Positions 8,848 through 17,303 of a stretch of DNA of 64,000 bases are shown piece after piece; the stretch's first letter is position 1, and the number at the start of each line of letters is the position of its first letter. The stretch spans positions 372,001-436,000 of the forward strand of contig NC_013791.2 of the NCBI RefSeq assembly GCF_000005825.2, read 5' to 3'. The notes beneath the pieces are model-generated. The model made no database searches. It saw only the letters and a program-made list of their open reading frames with translations, and was not told the DNA's origin. The translations under genes were made by a program, and so were the position numbers. The DNA comes from Alkalihalophilus pseudofirmus OF4. GTDB lineage: Bacteria; Bacillota; Bacilli; Bacillales; Bacillaceae_D.

Positions 8848-9786
8848 ATGGAAAAGATGGTCTCGATACAGCGTGGTGACCTTACAATTAGCGGAACGCT
8901 TGAAGTGCCTGAAAAAAAAGAGCAATCCTATCCTGCCGTACTCATTATCTCAGGGTCTGGTCCCCTTAATCGTGATGGGAATGGAAAAAGAGGGCAAGTG
9001 TTTAATCTTTATAACTCGCTCGCCGCATTTTTTAAAGAAAATGGCTTTGTCGCATTGAGATATGATAAACGTGGAGTTGGTGCTTCAACAGGGACGTATC
9101 TTGAGGCCGGCTTATGGGATTTGATTGATGATGCAAAAGCTGTGCTCCGCTTTTTAAAAGAACAGCCGGAAGTCGACCCACATCATGTGTTTGTTATTGG
9201 TCATAGTGAAGGGGCAATGATTGCACCAGCTTTAGCTAAAGACGAGGAGCTTGCTGGAGTCATTTTATTATCAGGTGCTGCTGAGACGATGGCTGAGGCG
9301 TTGGCCCATCAAAGAGGGCAGGCTGTTCGCAGTTTAAAAGAAATAAGCGGTATAAAAGGGAAACTGTTAAATGTATTAAAGATCCCCGAGCGGGCGGAGA
9401 AGCAGGGACCTAAATTTGATGAGAAAATGATCCGCTCAGAATCAGCAACGGTACGTGTTCAAGGAATGAAAATGAATGCGAAATGGTTTCGCGAACATTA
9501 TCAATTCAATGCACGTAAAGTACTTGAAGAAGTTGAGTGTCCGATCTTAGCTGTAACGGGCTCAAAGGACGTGCAAGTTACGCCTGAGCGAGTATTTGAA
9601 GTCGAAAGGTACGCAGGCGGCGAGGTGGAAGCCAAGATTATTCCGAACATGAATCATATGCTAAGAGATCAAGCAGAAGACTATTCCATTCTTCAGCTGA
9701 AGAGAGCATATAAACAAGCAGGCAGTAAACCATTGTCCAACGAGCTGTTAACGACGATGAAAGAGTGGCTTGTTAAACATGTATAG
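8848..9786 (+). CDS. Alpha/beta-fold hydrolase
   Basis: A 312-residue cytosolic serine hydrolase of the alpha/beta fold. The oxyanion segment SGSGPLNRDGN (about 32-42), RYDKRGVGAS (about 72-81), the nucleophile elbow GHSEGA (Ser about 132), an aspartate after TGSKDVQVTP (about 240) and a histidine in NMNHMLRD (about 270) give a complete triad. The ATG at 8848 is used because GAGGTGG ends 7 bases upstream; the ATG at 8842 overlaps that site. It is translationally close to the regulator upstream and overlaps the next gene. The substrate is unknown. Confidence 0.82.
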   Translation: MEKMVSIQRGDLTISGTLEVPEKKEQSYPAVLIISGSGPLNRDGNGKRGQVFNLYNSLAAFFKENGFVALRYDKRGVGASTGTYLEAGLWDLIDDAKAVLRFLKEQPEVDPHHVFVIGHSEGAMIAPALAKDEELAGVILLSGAAETMAEALAHQRGQAVRSLKEISGIKGKLLNVLKIPERAEKQGPKFDEKMIRSESATVRVQGMKMNAKWFREHYQFNARKVLEEVECPILAVTGSKDVQVTPERVFEVERYAGGEVEAKIIPNMNHMLRDQAEDYSILQLKRAYKQAGSKPLSNELLTTMKEWLVKHV

Positions 9787-9985
9787 AAAGTGGAAGGCAT
9801 CACTTATTAGTCTTGCTATTCTATTTCAGGTGTTAACGATAATCTTTGCTTTTATTGATATCACGTTGGCTTTGACTACTTTAGCTTTAAACATATTAAG
9901 CTTTATCGGGGTACTAATTGTATTTATTATTGAGCGAAATAAAGAAAAAGAGGAGGAAATAGATTATGATGATAGTGACTACTGA
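9779..9985 (+). CDS. Small two-segment membrane protein
   Basis: A 68-residue protein with two hydrophobic helices (about 6-28 and 31-53) and a highly acidic C-terminal tail (KEKEEEIDYDDSDY). It overlaps the end of the hydrolase gene by 8 bases and the start of the UPF0145 gene by 20 bases, so it is translationally coupled in the operon. I do not recognise the family. Confidence 0.65.
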   Translation: MYRKWKASLISLAILFQVLTIIFAFIDITLALTTLALNILSFIGVLIVFIIERNKEKEEEIDYDDSDY

Positions 9986-10286
9986 TACGATTGCTGGTGC
10001 TGAAATTACTGAAGTGATTGGGTATGTAAAAGGAGGCACAATTCAAACGAAACATATCGGCCGTGATATTACAGCTGGATTAAAAGGGATCGTCGGAGGA
10101 GAAATTAAAGGGTACAATGAGATGATGGATGAGGCGAGAAAGCTTGCTATTCATCGAATGGTAGAAGATGCGAAGAAAAAAGGGGCCAATGCTATTGTTG
10201 GCATGCGTCTGCAGTCATCAACCGTTATGGGTTCGGCTGCAGAGATTATTGCTTATGGAACAGCAGTAAAAATTTTAGAGAAGTAA
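9966..10286 (+). CDS. UPF0145 / YbjQ-family protein
   Basis: A 106-residue protein with the YbjQ signature: VTTDTIAG at the start, GYVKGGTIQTKHIGRDITAGL, GGEIKGYNEMMDEAR, and GANAIVGMRLQSS. The family forms pentameric rings and has been labelled heavy-metal-binding; its function is not established. AGGAGG lies 9 bases before the ATG; a second ATG follows at once. It sits inside the psd operon. Confidence 0.85.
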   Translation: MMIVTTDTIAGAEITEVIGYVKGGTIQTKHIGRDITAGLKGIVGGEIKGYNEMMDEARKLAIHRMVEDAKKKGANAIVGMRLQSSTVMGSAAEIIAYGTAVKILEK

Positions 10287-10302
10287 ATTATTGGAGGCAC
10301 GA

Positions 10303-11085
10303 ATGGTTAAACAGTCACTGTATCGTCTTTTTATTGAGTTATCAAATCATAAAATGAACTCTCTTATATTAAAGAGTTTTGCAGAATCAAAAATGAGCAG
10401 AAGAGTGAATCGATCGTTTGCTAAAACGTTTAATCTAAATGAACAAGAAATGCTAGAGCCTGTTCATTCCTATAAGAGTTTGCATGAGTTGTTCATCCGG
10501 AGGTTAAAGCCAGAGAGCAGGCCGATTAATCAGCTAGAAGATATTCTCGTTAGTCCGGTTGACGGTATCTTGGCTGAGCAGCATATCCTAGCACCTAGTG
10601 TCACGTTTCATGTGAAAGGGCAAGATTATACTTTAGAAGAAATGTTAGGGTCTAAAGAAGCGGCAGAGAAATATGATGGCGGCGTAGTAATGGTTCTTTA
10701 TTTAAGCCCTAGTCATTATCACCGTATCCATAGCCCGGCAGATGCTGAAATCACAAAGCAATGGACGTTAGGCGGGCGATCTTACCCTGTTAATAATATA
10801 GGGCTTCGTTACGGAAGAAGGCCGCTTTCAAGAAATTATCGAGTTATAACAGAGCTAAACGTTTGCGGCAAACAGTTAGCTGTTGTAAAAGTAGGGGCGA
10901 TGAATGTTAATACGATTGAGCTTACCCACAAGAATTCAACCTTATCCCGAGGTGAAGAGATGGGGTACTTTTCCTTTGGCTCAACCGTTGTTTTAATTGG
11001 GGAAAAAGGCTTGATGGAGCTTGCCGACAAGCAAACGCCAGCAGACGTACTAATGGGCCAAAAGCTGACCAATCGAGTTAATTAA
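10303..11085 (+). CDS. psd: Phosphatidylserine decarboxylase proenzyme
   Basis: A 260-residue membrane-associated enzyme that converts phosphatidylserine to phosphatidylethanolamine. The autocleavage motif appears as FGST (about 225-228), where the serine becomes the pyruvoyl group. SPVDG (about 82-86), PSHYHRIHSPA (about 140-150) and GAMNVNTIE are further family motifs. The ATG at 10303 is preceded by TTGGAGG; an in-frame TTG at 10291 is part of that site. The usual partner pssA is not adjacent; the gene is last in an operon with a regulator, a hydrolase and two small proteins. Confidence 0.94.
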   Translation: MVKQSLYRLFIELSNHKMNSLILKSFAESKMSRRVNRSFAKTFNLNEQEMLEPVHSYKSLHELFIRRLKPESRPINQLEDILVSPVDGILAEQHILAPSVTFHVKGQDYTLEEMLGSKEAAEKYDGGVVMVLYLSPSHYHRIHSPADAEITKQWTLGGRSYPVNNIGLRYGRRPLSRNYRVITELNVCGKQLAVVKVGAMNVNTIELTHKNSTLSRGEEMGYFSFGSTVVLIGEKGLMELADKQTPADVLMGQKLTNRVN

Positions 11086-11188
11086 ACGTTTGTTTAATAA
11101 AACGAGATTCCACAGATCCGATTTGTAAGGAGATCGAATAAGTCCCTGCTGGCCATGTACACAATGAAACGTATCCTTGCCATAGTGG

Positions 11189-11280
11189 CTGATTTCCACT
11201 GCAGGTACTCGCTTTCCGCGGGTGTAACCAGTTGCCTCCTCATAAATTCACTCATGCGGGATTACCAATGGCTACGCATC
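11189..11280 (+). repeat. Degenerate copy of an intergenic palindromic repeat
   Basis: It shares the blocks CTGCAGG, CGCTTTCCGCGGG and GCCTCCTC with the fuller copy at 11333-11459, but its later part has drifted. Confidence 0.5.
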
Positions 11281-11332
11281 TAAGGCAGCTATCGTTTCAA
11301 AGTATAAAGAAAGAATCCTCCCTGCTAAAATG

Positions 11333-11459
11333 TTGATTTCCGCTGCAGGCGCACGCTTTCCGCGGGCTGTCCGGGAGCTTCCTCGTCGCATACGCTCCTG
11401 TGGGATCTCCCCTGGCCACGCACATCCCGCAGGAGTCGGCGCCTTCCGCTCCAATCAAC
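11333..11459 (+). repeat. Full copy of a GC-rich intergenic palindromic repeat
   Basis: A 127-base unit bounded by the inverted ends TTGATT and AATCAA. It contains the blocks CGCTTTCCGCGGG, GAGCTTCCTCG, CTGTGGGATCTC and CCCGCAGGAG. Its base composition is far richer in GC than the surroundings. The same blocks recur at 11189-11280 and, inverted, at 13361-13470. Confidence 0.65.
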
Positions 11460-11480
11460 GGGGGAAGGATGTTAATAAGT

Positions 11481-11518
11481 GGTTCCTATTTTGGGTGGAA
11501 GCTTATTAGGAACCTTTT
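11481..11518 (+). other. Hairpin in the IS 3' non-coding flank
   Basis: An 8-bp stem, GGTTCCTA / TAGGAACC, with an 18-base loop, followed by TTTT. It could be a terminator or a structural part of the element's non-coding RNA. Confidence 0.4.
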
Positions 11519-11986
11519 CAGATGGCGGATAAAAGCAATAATACTTTGACTTAAAGTAACTCATAATTAAATTGTTCCACTAAATAAAGTAACGAAGCAC
11601 GAAACCCAGCGGATGAAATATGCGTAGACTCCCTCAGGAAAAGTTAATCTGACGGGGGTTTCTTTGGTTTTTTAAGACTATACTCCGATATCCATATACA
11701 CATTACGGAAGATTAAGAAGGATATGGCTGTTATGCTTACGCGTGGCGTTGGCAGTTTGTAAACTACTACCAATTCAAATGGTATTTGCACGAGTGATCT
11801 CTGCTGCTTCAGGGGACGTACCCTCCCATATCTCCTGGCATCAAGTGCCTACATTCCTTCGTTGGGTCTTTCCTGACGCAGAGCTCGGCTTCTACTCCTG
11901 CATGGACTCACCTATCCTAGGCGGTCTTAAGTCTACGCTTGCCGAGTCTCTGTGCATATGTTGTTAAAACGAAGAAAGCTTAACAC

Positions 11987-13266
11987 TTACGCTGCTCTAC
12001 TCTCTGTGATATAGGAGAGGTCCGCTAACATCCTTTCAGGATTGAAGCTTGCTTGATTCCTACTCAGTCCATGAAACACTTGAATGAGCTTTCTGCATAA
12101 TACGACCATCGCTTCTTTCTTCTTCAATGGGTTATACTGGCGCGAGTGATAATAGGTATACACGCTGTTGAACGCCTCATTATTATGAATCAGCGGAAGG
12201 ATGGCTTTGTAAAGAAGTGCCCTTAATCTTCTTCTGCCACGCTTAGAAATTCTCTTGGTTCCTTGATGGTTCCCTGAGCTATTCTCTCTTAATGTTAACC
12301 CCGCTAGTTTAATAATTTGGCGTGGGTGTTCGTAGTTCTGAAGAGAACCCGTCTCAGCTAACAGCTCACTGACCGTGTTTTCACTAATTCCTTTAACAGA
12401 AACAAGGTATTCAAACTCCGGTAAGTATCTTGCCTGTTCAACCATTTGAGTCGTGACTTCTTCGAGTTGAGCATCTAATAGCTCTAATTGATGAACCAAG
12501 CTTTGGATTTCTAACCGCGCCATTTGCGCTCCTTCTGTTAGTCCAATCGAATGACGGGCCAAATTAATGAGCTTCGCCATTTTAGGTTTACCCGCGTACT
12601 TAGCTCCAGCCTCTTTCTGTTTGAGGACTAACTCCTCTGCAGAGGCTTCTTTGATATCTTCTGGAAGGGGAGTAAGCTTTAGAACCGTCAGTTCTTGTTT
12701 TCCAAAATTCTTAAAGGCTGTCGAAATTCCGGAAAATAAAGGGCAATCCAACGCTGTATTCTATTTTTTACTGCCCCAATGTCTTTTCGTAGACGTTCTC
12801 GAATGGCTGATCCTTGACGCAAAGAATGATCTACCGGGGTCATGTCTCTTGGTACACTAAAGTAGCCGTTTGGAAGTAATTTCGCAATGACTCGGGCATC
12901 TTTGGCATCATTCTTTGTTTGAAGGTTATCATCCATTTCCTTCGAATTTTTCACGTGTAGTGGGTTCACTAAGACGAATGGAAAGTCAATTGCCTTTAAG
13001 AAATGAGCTAGGTTCATCCAGTAATGACCGGTTGCCTCAAAACCAATCAGAACATCTGTCTTTTGATGTTGGTTCATTAACATGTGAATGTACTCTTCAA
13101 ACTGGATAAAGCCTTCTCTAGATTGATGAATCCTCCACACTTTAGCTAATTCTCGACCGCGGCTATCAATCGCGCAGGCATAGTGGTTCTCCTTTGCGAT
13201 ATCAATTCCAATGACAAGAGTGCTTTCTTGAACTTGATTAATTCGTTTCGTTCGATTATCCTTCAT
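11987..13266 (-). pseudogene. IS110-family transposase, frameshifted
   Basis: Two minus-strand frames make one about 430-residue IS110 transposase. The N-terminal frame (start 13266) has the DEDD RuvC-like domain: VIGIDIAKENHYA, GFEATGHYW, KNDAKDARVIAKL. The C-terminal frame (to 11987) has the transposase_20 domain: SVKGISENTVSELLAETG, and GLTLRENSSG with the serine expected to be catalytic, followed by RISKRGRRRLR. The frames meet at a FPEF-STAFKNF junction near 12724-12726, where loss of one base in a short homopolymer (AAA on the plus strand) explains the shift. This family is not known to use programmed frameshifting, so the copy is probably dead, or a sequencing error is present. Confidence 0.85.
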
Positions 13267-13326
13267 GTGAGGATCCTCCTTTTTTAATGTTTGTTTTGAG
13301 ACACAAGCATCATATCGGAGGATCCT
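13267..13326 (-). promoter_or_regulatory. Hairpin sequestering the transposase ribosome site
   Basis: Perfect 10-bp inverted repeats at 13270-13279 and 13317-13326 (AGGATCCTCC / GGAGGATCCT). On the transposase mRNA the 3' arm is the ribosome-binding site itself, GGAGG, 8 bases from the ATG at 13266. A transcript entering from outside the element would fold and mask translation, while one starting inside the 37-base loop would not. Confidence 0.6.
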
Positions 13327-13360
13327 TTTCTTTTCAATAGGTTAAAACTCATCTGACAGG

Positions 13361-13470
13361 AATGCTCCTGCGGTGCCTAGAGCAGGGCTGAGATCCCACA
13401 GGGCTAAGGCCCGAGGAAGCTCAGCAGCTCACCGCGGAAAGCGAAGCATATTTCAGCAGCGGCGAGTCCG
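13361..13470 (-). repeat. Inverted copy of the intergenic palindromic repeat
   Basis: Read on the minus strand it contains CGCTTTCCGCGG, GAGCTTCCTCG, CTGTGGGATCTC and CCGCAGGAG in the same order as the copy at 11333-11459. Confidence 0.6.
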
Positions 13471-13568
13471 CTCTACACCATGTTTAAAGCATTTCAAATT
13501 TTGAAGCTATGCAAATACTCCACTAACATACGCTTATTTTCGAGTTCTATTATTATGTATGAATCATT

Positions 13569-13615
13569 CCCCCAATCTCCTAACCACCTGACCACCCAGT
13601 CACCCAACCACCTCC
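13569..13615. repeat. C-rich CCACC-type tract (G-rich on the minus strand)
   Basis: About 47 bases of loosely repeated CCACC/CACCC words separated by 2-4 bases. On the minus strand this gives nine or so GG/GGG runs, a possible G-quadruplex. It lies about 100 bases before the cobalamin riboswitch. Confidence 0.4.
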
Positions 13616-13711
13616 AAAAATATAATCCTTGCATTCCACCCCTGATATCGTTTAATCTATCAATATATCGTATTAGTAATCATAACTAACAACTATATAT
13701 TGTTTTTGCGG

Positions 13712-13883
13712 AATGTTGGTGCTGCTAGGCAGCTTAATAGGGAATCTGGTGAAAATCCAGAACTGTCCCCGCAACTGTAAGTGTGGATGAAATGAGACAA
13801 CCACTGTATAAGAGAGCTGAAAGGTGCTTATACGGGAAGGCTCAGAGTAAAGAGAAGCACAAGTCAGGAGACCTGCCATCATT
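13712..13883 (+). ncRNA. Cobalamin (B12) riboswitch
   Basis: The conserved aptamer core is readable: AATAGGGAATCTGGTG, then GAACTGTCCCCGCAACTGTAA, then CCACTGT, then GGGAAGGCT, then AGTCAGGAGACCTGCC. The outer stem pairs AATGTTGG (13712) with CCATCATT (13876-13883) with one mismatch. It is followed by a terminator hairpin (13998-14036) and then by the ribonucleotide reductase operon. B12 riboswitches usually switch genes off when adenosylcobalamin is present, so the B12-independent reductase would be repressed when B12 is plentiful. Confidence 0.95.
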
Positions 13884-13997
13884 TCTCAGTCAGCTATCTT
13901 CGGGGGATGAGAAGTGAGACGGCAGCGGCTAGATTTGTGCGTATTTGCAAGGTGCCTTCTAGCTCGATTAAGGTATGCAAATGACCAAGTCCGTTTT

Positions 13998-14036
13998 ACG
14001 CTCTATTTCTCAAACCTGAGAGATAGGGCGTTTTTT
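13998..14036 (+). terminator. Riboswitch-controlled terminator before nrdA
   Basis: Stem of about 14 bp, ACGCTCTATTTCTCA / TGAGAGATAGGGCG, then six T's, 47 bases before the nrdA start. Its position between aptamer and gene marks it as the expression platform. Upstream, ATTTGCA (13943 region) and TGCAAAT (13976 region) can pair and may form an alternative fold. Confidence 0.88.
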
Positions 14037-14082
14037 ATTTGCAAATGAAATGTACATAGCTAAATGAAGGAGTGTGGGACAA

Positions 14083-16254
14083 ATGGAGATAAACGTAAAA
14101 GAAAAAAAAGATAACCCGCTAGATGTGCAGGTAGATCGTAATTGGTTAGAGCAAACGTCGCATCTAACATGGGAAAAACGTGCATCACATGCTTTAAATG
14201 AATTATCTGTGGAGGAGCCGCATTGGACTTATGTGGCTGCTGCTTGTTATATCAACCATTTGAGAGAACAAATAGCAGAACAACGAGGGGTAGAACCGAA
14301 AGTGCTTAGTGCAAGCTTTCCGGAGTTTCTGAAAGCGCAGATTGAAAAAGGGATCTATGACGGAAGATTAGATTCGTATTCAACTGATGAATTATACGAA
14401 CTCGCCTTAACACTTGAACCGGCACGAGATCAAAAGTTTACGTATATAGGCATTAAAACATTAGCAGATCGCTACCTGGCAAAGGACTTTAATGATCAAA
14501 TCGTAGAGCTGCCGCAAGAGCGCTGGATGGTTATAGCAATGACTCTAATGTCAGAAGAGAATAGAGGGTCCCGGCTTGAATTGGTAAAGGAAGCCTATTG
14601 GGCGCTCTCACACTTATATATGACAGTTGCTACACCGACAATGAGTAATGCCGGCAAAGTGGGAGGCCAGCTCTCAAGCTGCTTTATCGATACGGTGGAA
14701 GATGATCTCAGGTCGATTTTCGATAGCTGTACCGATGCGGCAACCGTAAGTAAGAACGGCGGCGGGCTTGGTATGTATTTAGGGAAGATTCGTGCAAGAG
14801 GTTCATCGATTCGTGGATTTAAAAATGTTTCCTCAGGCGTTATTCCTTGGATGAAGCAGCTAAATAACGTAGCTGTCAGCGTAGACCAGCTTGGCCAGAG
14901 GCAAGGCGCTATAGCGGTGTACCTGGATGTTTGGCATAAAGATATCTTTGCTTTTCTCGATGCGAAATTAAATAACGGGGATGAGCGTCAAAGAACTCAT
15001 GATCTCTTTACAGCTGTATCTTTGCCAGATCTATTTATGGAGGCTGTTGAAAAGAGAGATACCTGGTATTTGTTTGACCCTCATGAAGTTCGGGTGAAAA
15101 TGGGATTCTCTCTTGAAGATTTTTATGATGAGAAAAAAGGAGATGGAGAGTTCCGTAAAAGGTACGAGCAATGTGCAGCGAATGATGAACTGTCGCGTAC
15201 AGAAATTCCAGCGATTGAAGTTATGAAACGAATCATGCTCTCTCAGCTTGAAACAGGAAGCCCGTTTATGTTCTACCGGGATACAGCAAACAGGCTGAAT
15301 CCAAACAAGCATAAAGGAATGATTTACGGCTCTAATTTGTGTACAGAAATTATGCAGAATATGAGTGCGACAACCGTTGTGGAAGAAACGCTTGAAGACG
15401 ATACGATTTCGATCAAGAAGCAGCCGGGAGATTATGTGGTCTGTAATTTAAGCTCATTGTCACTGGCTCAAGTGTTTTCAGATGATGTGGTAGAAAGAGT
15501 CGTGAAGATTCAAGTAAGGATGCTCGATAATGTGATTGATCAAAATTCGATCGGCGTAAAACAAGCAGAGAAAACGAACAAAATGTACAGAGCGATCGGC
15601 CTTGGTACGTACGGATGGCATCATCACTTGGCGAAGCGAGGGATCGCTTGGGAGAGTGAGGAATCTGTTTGGGAAGTGGAGCGTGTATATGAGCGGATTA
15701 ATCAAGCGGCGATTAAAGCTAGTGCGGAATTAGCGGCTGAAAAAGGAGCCTATCCGCATTATGAAGGGTCTGATTGGCAAACGGGCGAGTTCTTTAGCGA
15801 ACGTGGATACGAAGGCGCAGAATGGGATGAGATTCGTTCGGTCATTTCAAAGCATGGCATGAGAAACGGGTACGTGATGGCTGTGGCACCAAATGCAACG
15901 ACTTCTCTTATTGCTGGTTCTACTGCTTCTATTGATCCTTTGTTCCAAAAATATTACGTGGAAGAGAAGAAAAATTATCGTATTCCTGTTGTGGCGCCTG
16001 ACCTCGACGCTCGGACCACTTGGTATTATAAGCCGGCTCATCTAGTTGACCAAACATGGAGCATCCGTCAAAATGCGGCTCGTCAGCGTCATGTCGACCA
16101 AGGAATTTCATTTAATCTATATGTTCCAAACAACGTAAAAGCAAAAGAGCTCCTTGATCTACATTTGCTTGCATGGAAAGAAGGGCTAAAGACAACGTAT
16201 TACGTTCGCTCAACGTCGCTTTCGGTAGATGACTGTGAAAGCTGTTCAAGTTAA
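14083..16254 (+). CDS. nrdA: Class I ribonucleoside-diphosphate reductase, alpha subunit
   Basis: A 723-residue catalytic subunit that reduces ribonucleotides for DNA synthesis. The redox cysteines are in GGQLSSCFI (about 205) and VVCNLSSL (about 450), the thiyl-radical cysteine is in NLCTEIM (about 420), the radical-path tyrosines are in TTYYVRS near the C-terminus, and the C-terminal shuttle pair is in CESC. There is no full ATP-cone at the N-terminus. The ATG at 14083 follows AAGGAG by 10 bases. It forms an operon with the beta subunit. No nrdI lies between them, which argues against a manganese-type class Ib arrangement. It is controlled by the cobalamin riboswitch. Confidence 0.94.
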   Translation: MEINVKEKKDNPLDVQVDRNWLEQTSHLTWEKRASHALNELSVEEPHWTYVAAACYINHLREQIAEQRGVEPKVLSASFPEFLKAQIEKGIYDGRLDSYSTDELYELALTLEPARDQKFTYIGIKTLADRYLAKDFNDQIVELPQERWMVIAMTLMSEENRGSRLELVKEAYWALSHLYMTVATPTMSNAGKVGGQLSSCFIDTVEDDLRSIFDSCTDAATVSKNGGGLGMYLGKIRARGSSIRGFKNVSSGVIPWMKQLNNVAVSVDQLGQRQGAIAVYLDVWHKDIFAFLDAKLNNGDERQRTHDLFTAVSLPDLFMEAVEKRDTWYLFDPHEVRVKMGFSLEDFYDEKKGDGEFRKRYEQCAANDELSRTEIPAIEVMKRIMLSQLETGSPFMFYRDTANRLNPNKHKGMIYGSNLCTEIMQNMSATTVVEETLEDDTISIKKQPGDYVVCNLSSLSLAQVFSDDVVERVVKIQVRMLDNVIDQNSIGVKQAEKTNKMYRAIGLGTYGWHHHLAKRGIAWESEESVWEVERVYERINQAAIKASAELAAEKGAYPHYEGSDWQTGEFFSERGYEGAEWDEIRSVISKHGMRNGYVMAVAPNATTSLIAGSTASIDPLFQKYYVEEKKNYRIPVVAPDLDARTTWYYKPAHLVDQTWSIRQNAARQRHVDQGISFNLYVPNNVKAKELLDLHLLAWKEGLKTTYYVRSTSLSVDDCESCSS

Positions 16255-16268
16255 GAGGAGGAAATGAA

Positions 16269-17303
16269 ATGACACTTCAAAAAAGAAAACTTTATAATCC
16301 ACACGCCCCGAATGCTTCAACAGGAATTATTAATGGGGAAAGTTCAAATGTATTGAATTGGGATGATGTACGGTTCAGTTGGGCTTATCCTCTCTATAAA
16401 AACATGCTTGCTAATTTCTGGACGCCTTTTGAAATTAATATGAGCCATGATACCAAGCAGTTTCAGAATCTAACAGAAACAGAGCAAGAGGCCTTTAAAA
16501 AGATTATCGGCCTTCTTGCTTTCCTAGATAGTGTACAAACGGATTATTCATTAAAGGTAGCCGATTACTTAACAGATTCATCGCTTGTTGCATTAATGAG
16601 TGTGCTGTCATTTCAAGAGGTCGTTCATAACCAGAGCTATTCCTATGTGCTCTCAAGTCTTGTACCAAAAGCGACGCAGGATGAGATCTTCGATTACTGG
16701 AAAAATGATCCTGTCCTAAAAGAGAGAAATGAATTTATTGTAGATGGGTACGAGGAATTTGCAAATAACCCTACACCAGATACATTGGCAAGATCGATTG
16801 TTTACGATGTGATCTTAGAAGGAGTTAATTTTTATTCGGGCTTTGCCTTCTTCTACAACCTCGCCCGTCATCAGAAGATGGTGTCTACTTCAACGATGAT
16901 TAATTATATTAACCGTGATGAACAGCTTCATGTGTATTTATTTACGAATGTATTTAAAGAATTACTTGAAGAGCATCCTGAATTAAACAACAGAGAGATG
17001 GAATCTTTCGTCAAACAGTCCCTAACGACGGCAGTGGAGCTTGAATTGAAGTGGTACAACTATATCATCGGTGAGCAGATTGAGGGCGTAACCTCTGATG
17101 AGATGGGGTCCTATTTAAAATTCATTGCAAATAAAAGAGCAAAGCAGCTTGGCTACGATCATATTTTTCCAGAGCATCGTACAAATGTATTTAAATGGAT
17201 TAAAGCTTACGAGGATGTAAATGCGGCCAAAAGTGATTTCTTTGAACAAAAATCACGCCAATATGCGAAAGTTTCAAGTGACAACGGCTTTGATGAACTC
17301 TAA
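16269..17303 (+). CDS. nrdB: Class I ribonucleotide reductase, beta subunit
   Basis: A 344-residue radical-generating subunit with a di-metal site. The ligands are in FLDSVQTDY (Asp), FQEVVHNQSY (Glu and His, with the radical tyrosine four residues after the His), ILEGVNFYSGF (Glu) and RDEQLHVYLF (Glu, His). The stable-radical tyrosine is therefore kept. AGAGGAGG precedes the ATG, 14 bases after nrdA. The acetyltransferase-like gene downstream starts inside its last codons. Confidence 0.94.
   Translation: MTLQKRKLYNPHAPNASTGIINGESSNVLNWDDVRFSWAYPLYKNMLANFWTPFEINMSHDTKQFQNLTETEQEAFKKIIGLLAFLDSVQTDYSLKVADYLTDSSLVALMSVLSFQEVVHNQSYSYVLSSLVPKATQDEIFDYWKNDPVLKERNEFIVDGYEEFANNPTPDTLARSIVYDVILEGVNFYSGFAFFYNLARHQKMVSTSTMINYINRDEQLHVYLFTNVFKELLEEHPELNNREMESFVKQSLTTAVELELKWYNYIIGEQIEGVTSDEMGSYLKFIANKRAKQLGYDHIFPEHRTNVFKWIKAYEDVNAAKSDFFEQKSRQYAKVSSDNGFDEL

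Larger units (their letters stand above)
11086..11460. other. Non-coding stretch carrying two repeat copies
   Basis: No credible gene is seen. The stretch contains two copies of a palindromic intergenic repeat family, annotated separately. Confidence 0.5.
11461..13358 (-). mobile_element. IS110-family insertion sequence (ends approximate)
   Basis: Contains a frameshifted IS110-type transposase (minus strand) plus about 520 non-coding bases on its 3' side and about 95 on its 5' side, bounded on both sides by copies of an unrelated palindromic repeat. IS110 elements have no long terminal inverted repeats and make no target duplication, so exact ends cannot be read. The long non-coding side beyond the 3' end of the gene resembles IS1111-type members, where the guiding bridge RNA is expected in that flank. 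The limits given are simply the repeat-free interval. Confidence 0.45.

Noticed and set aside
11743-11967. 74-codon plus-strand ORF beside the IS transposase
   Set aside because: No ribosome site or recognisable protein; the stretch is better explained as the structured non-coding flank of the IS.
12688-12751. Programmed frameshift joining the two transposase frames
   Set aside because: IS110-family transposases are normally one frame, and only a short homopolymer with no clear slippery site or stimulator is present; an ordinary one-base indel is simpler.
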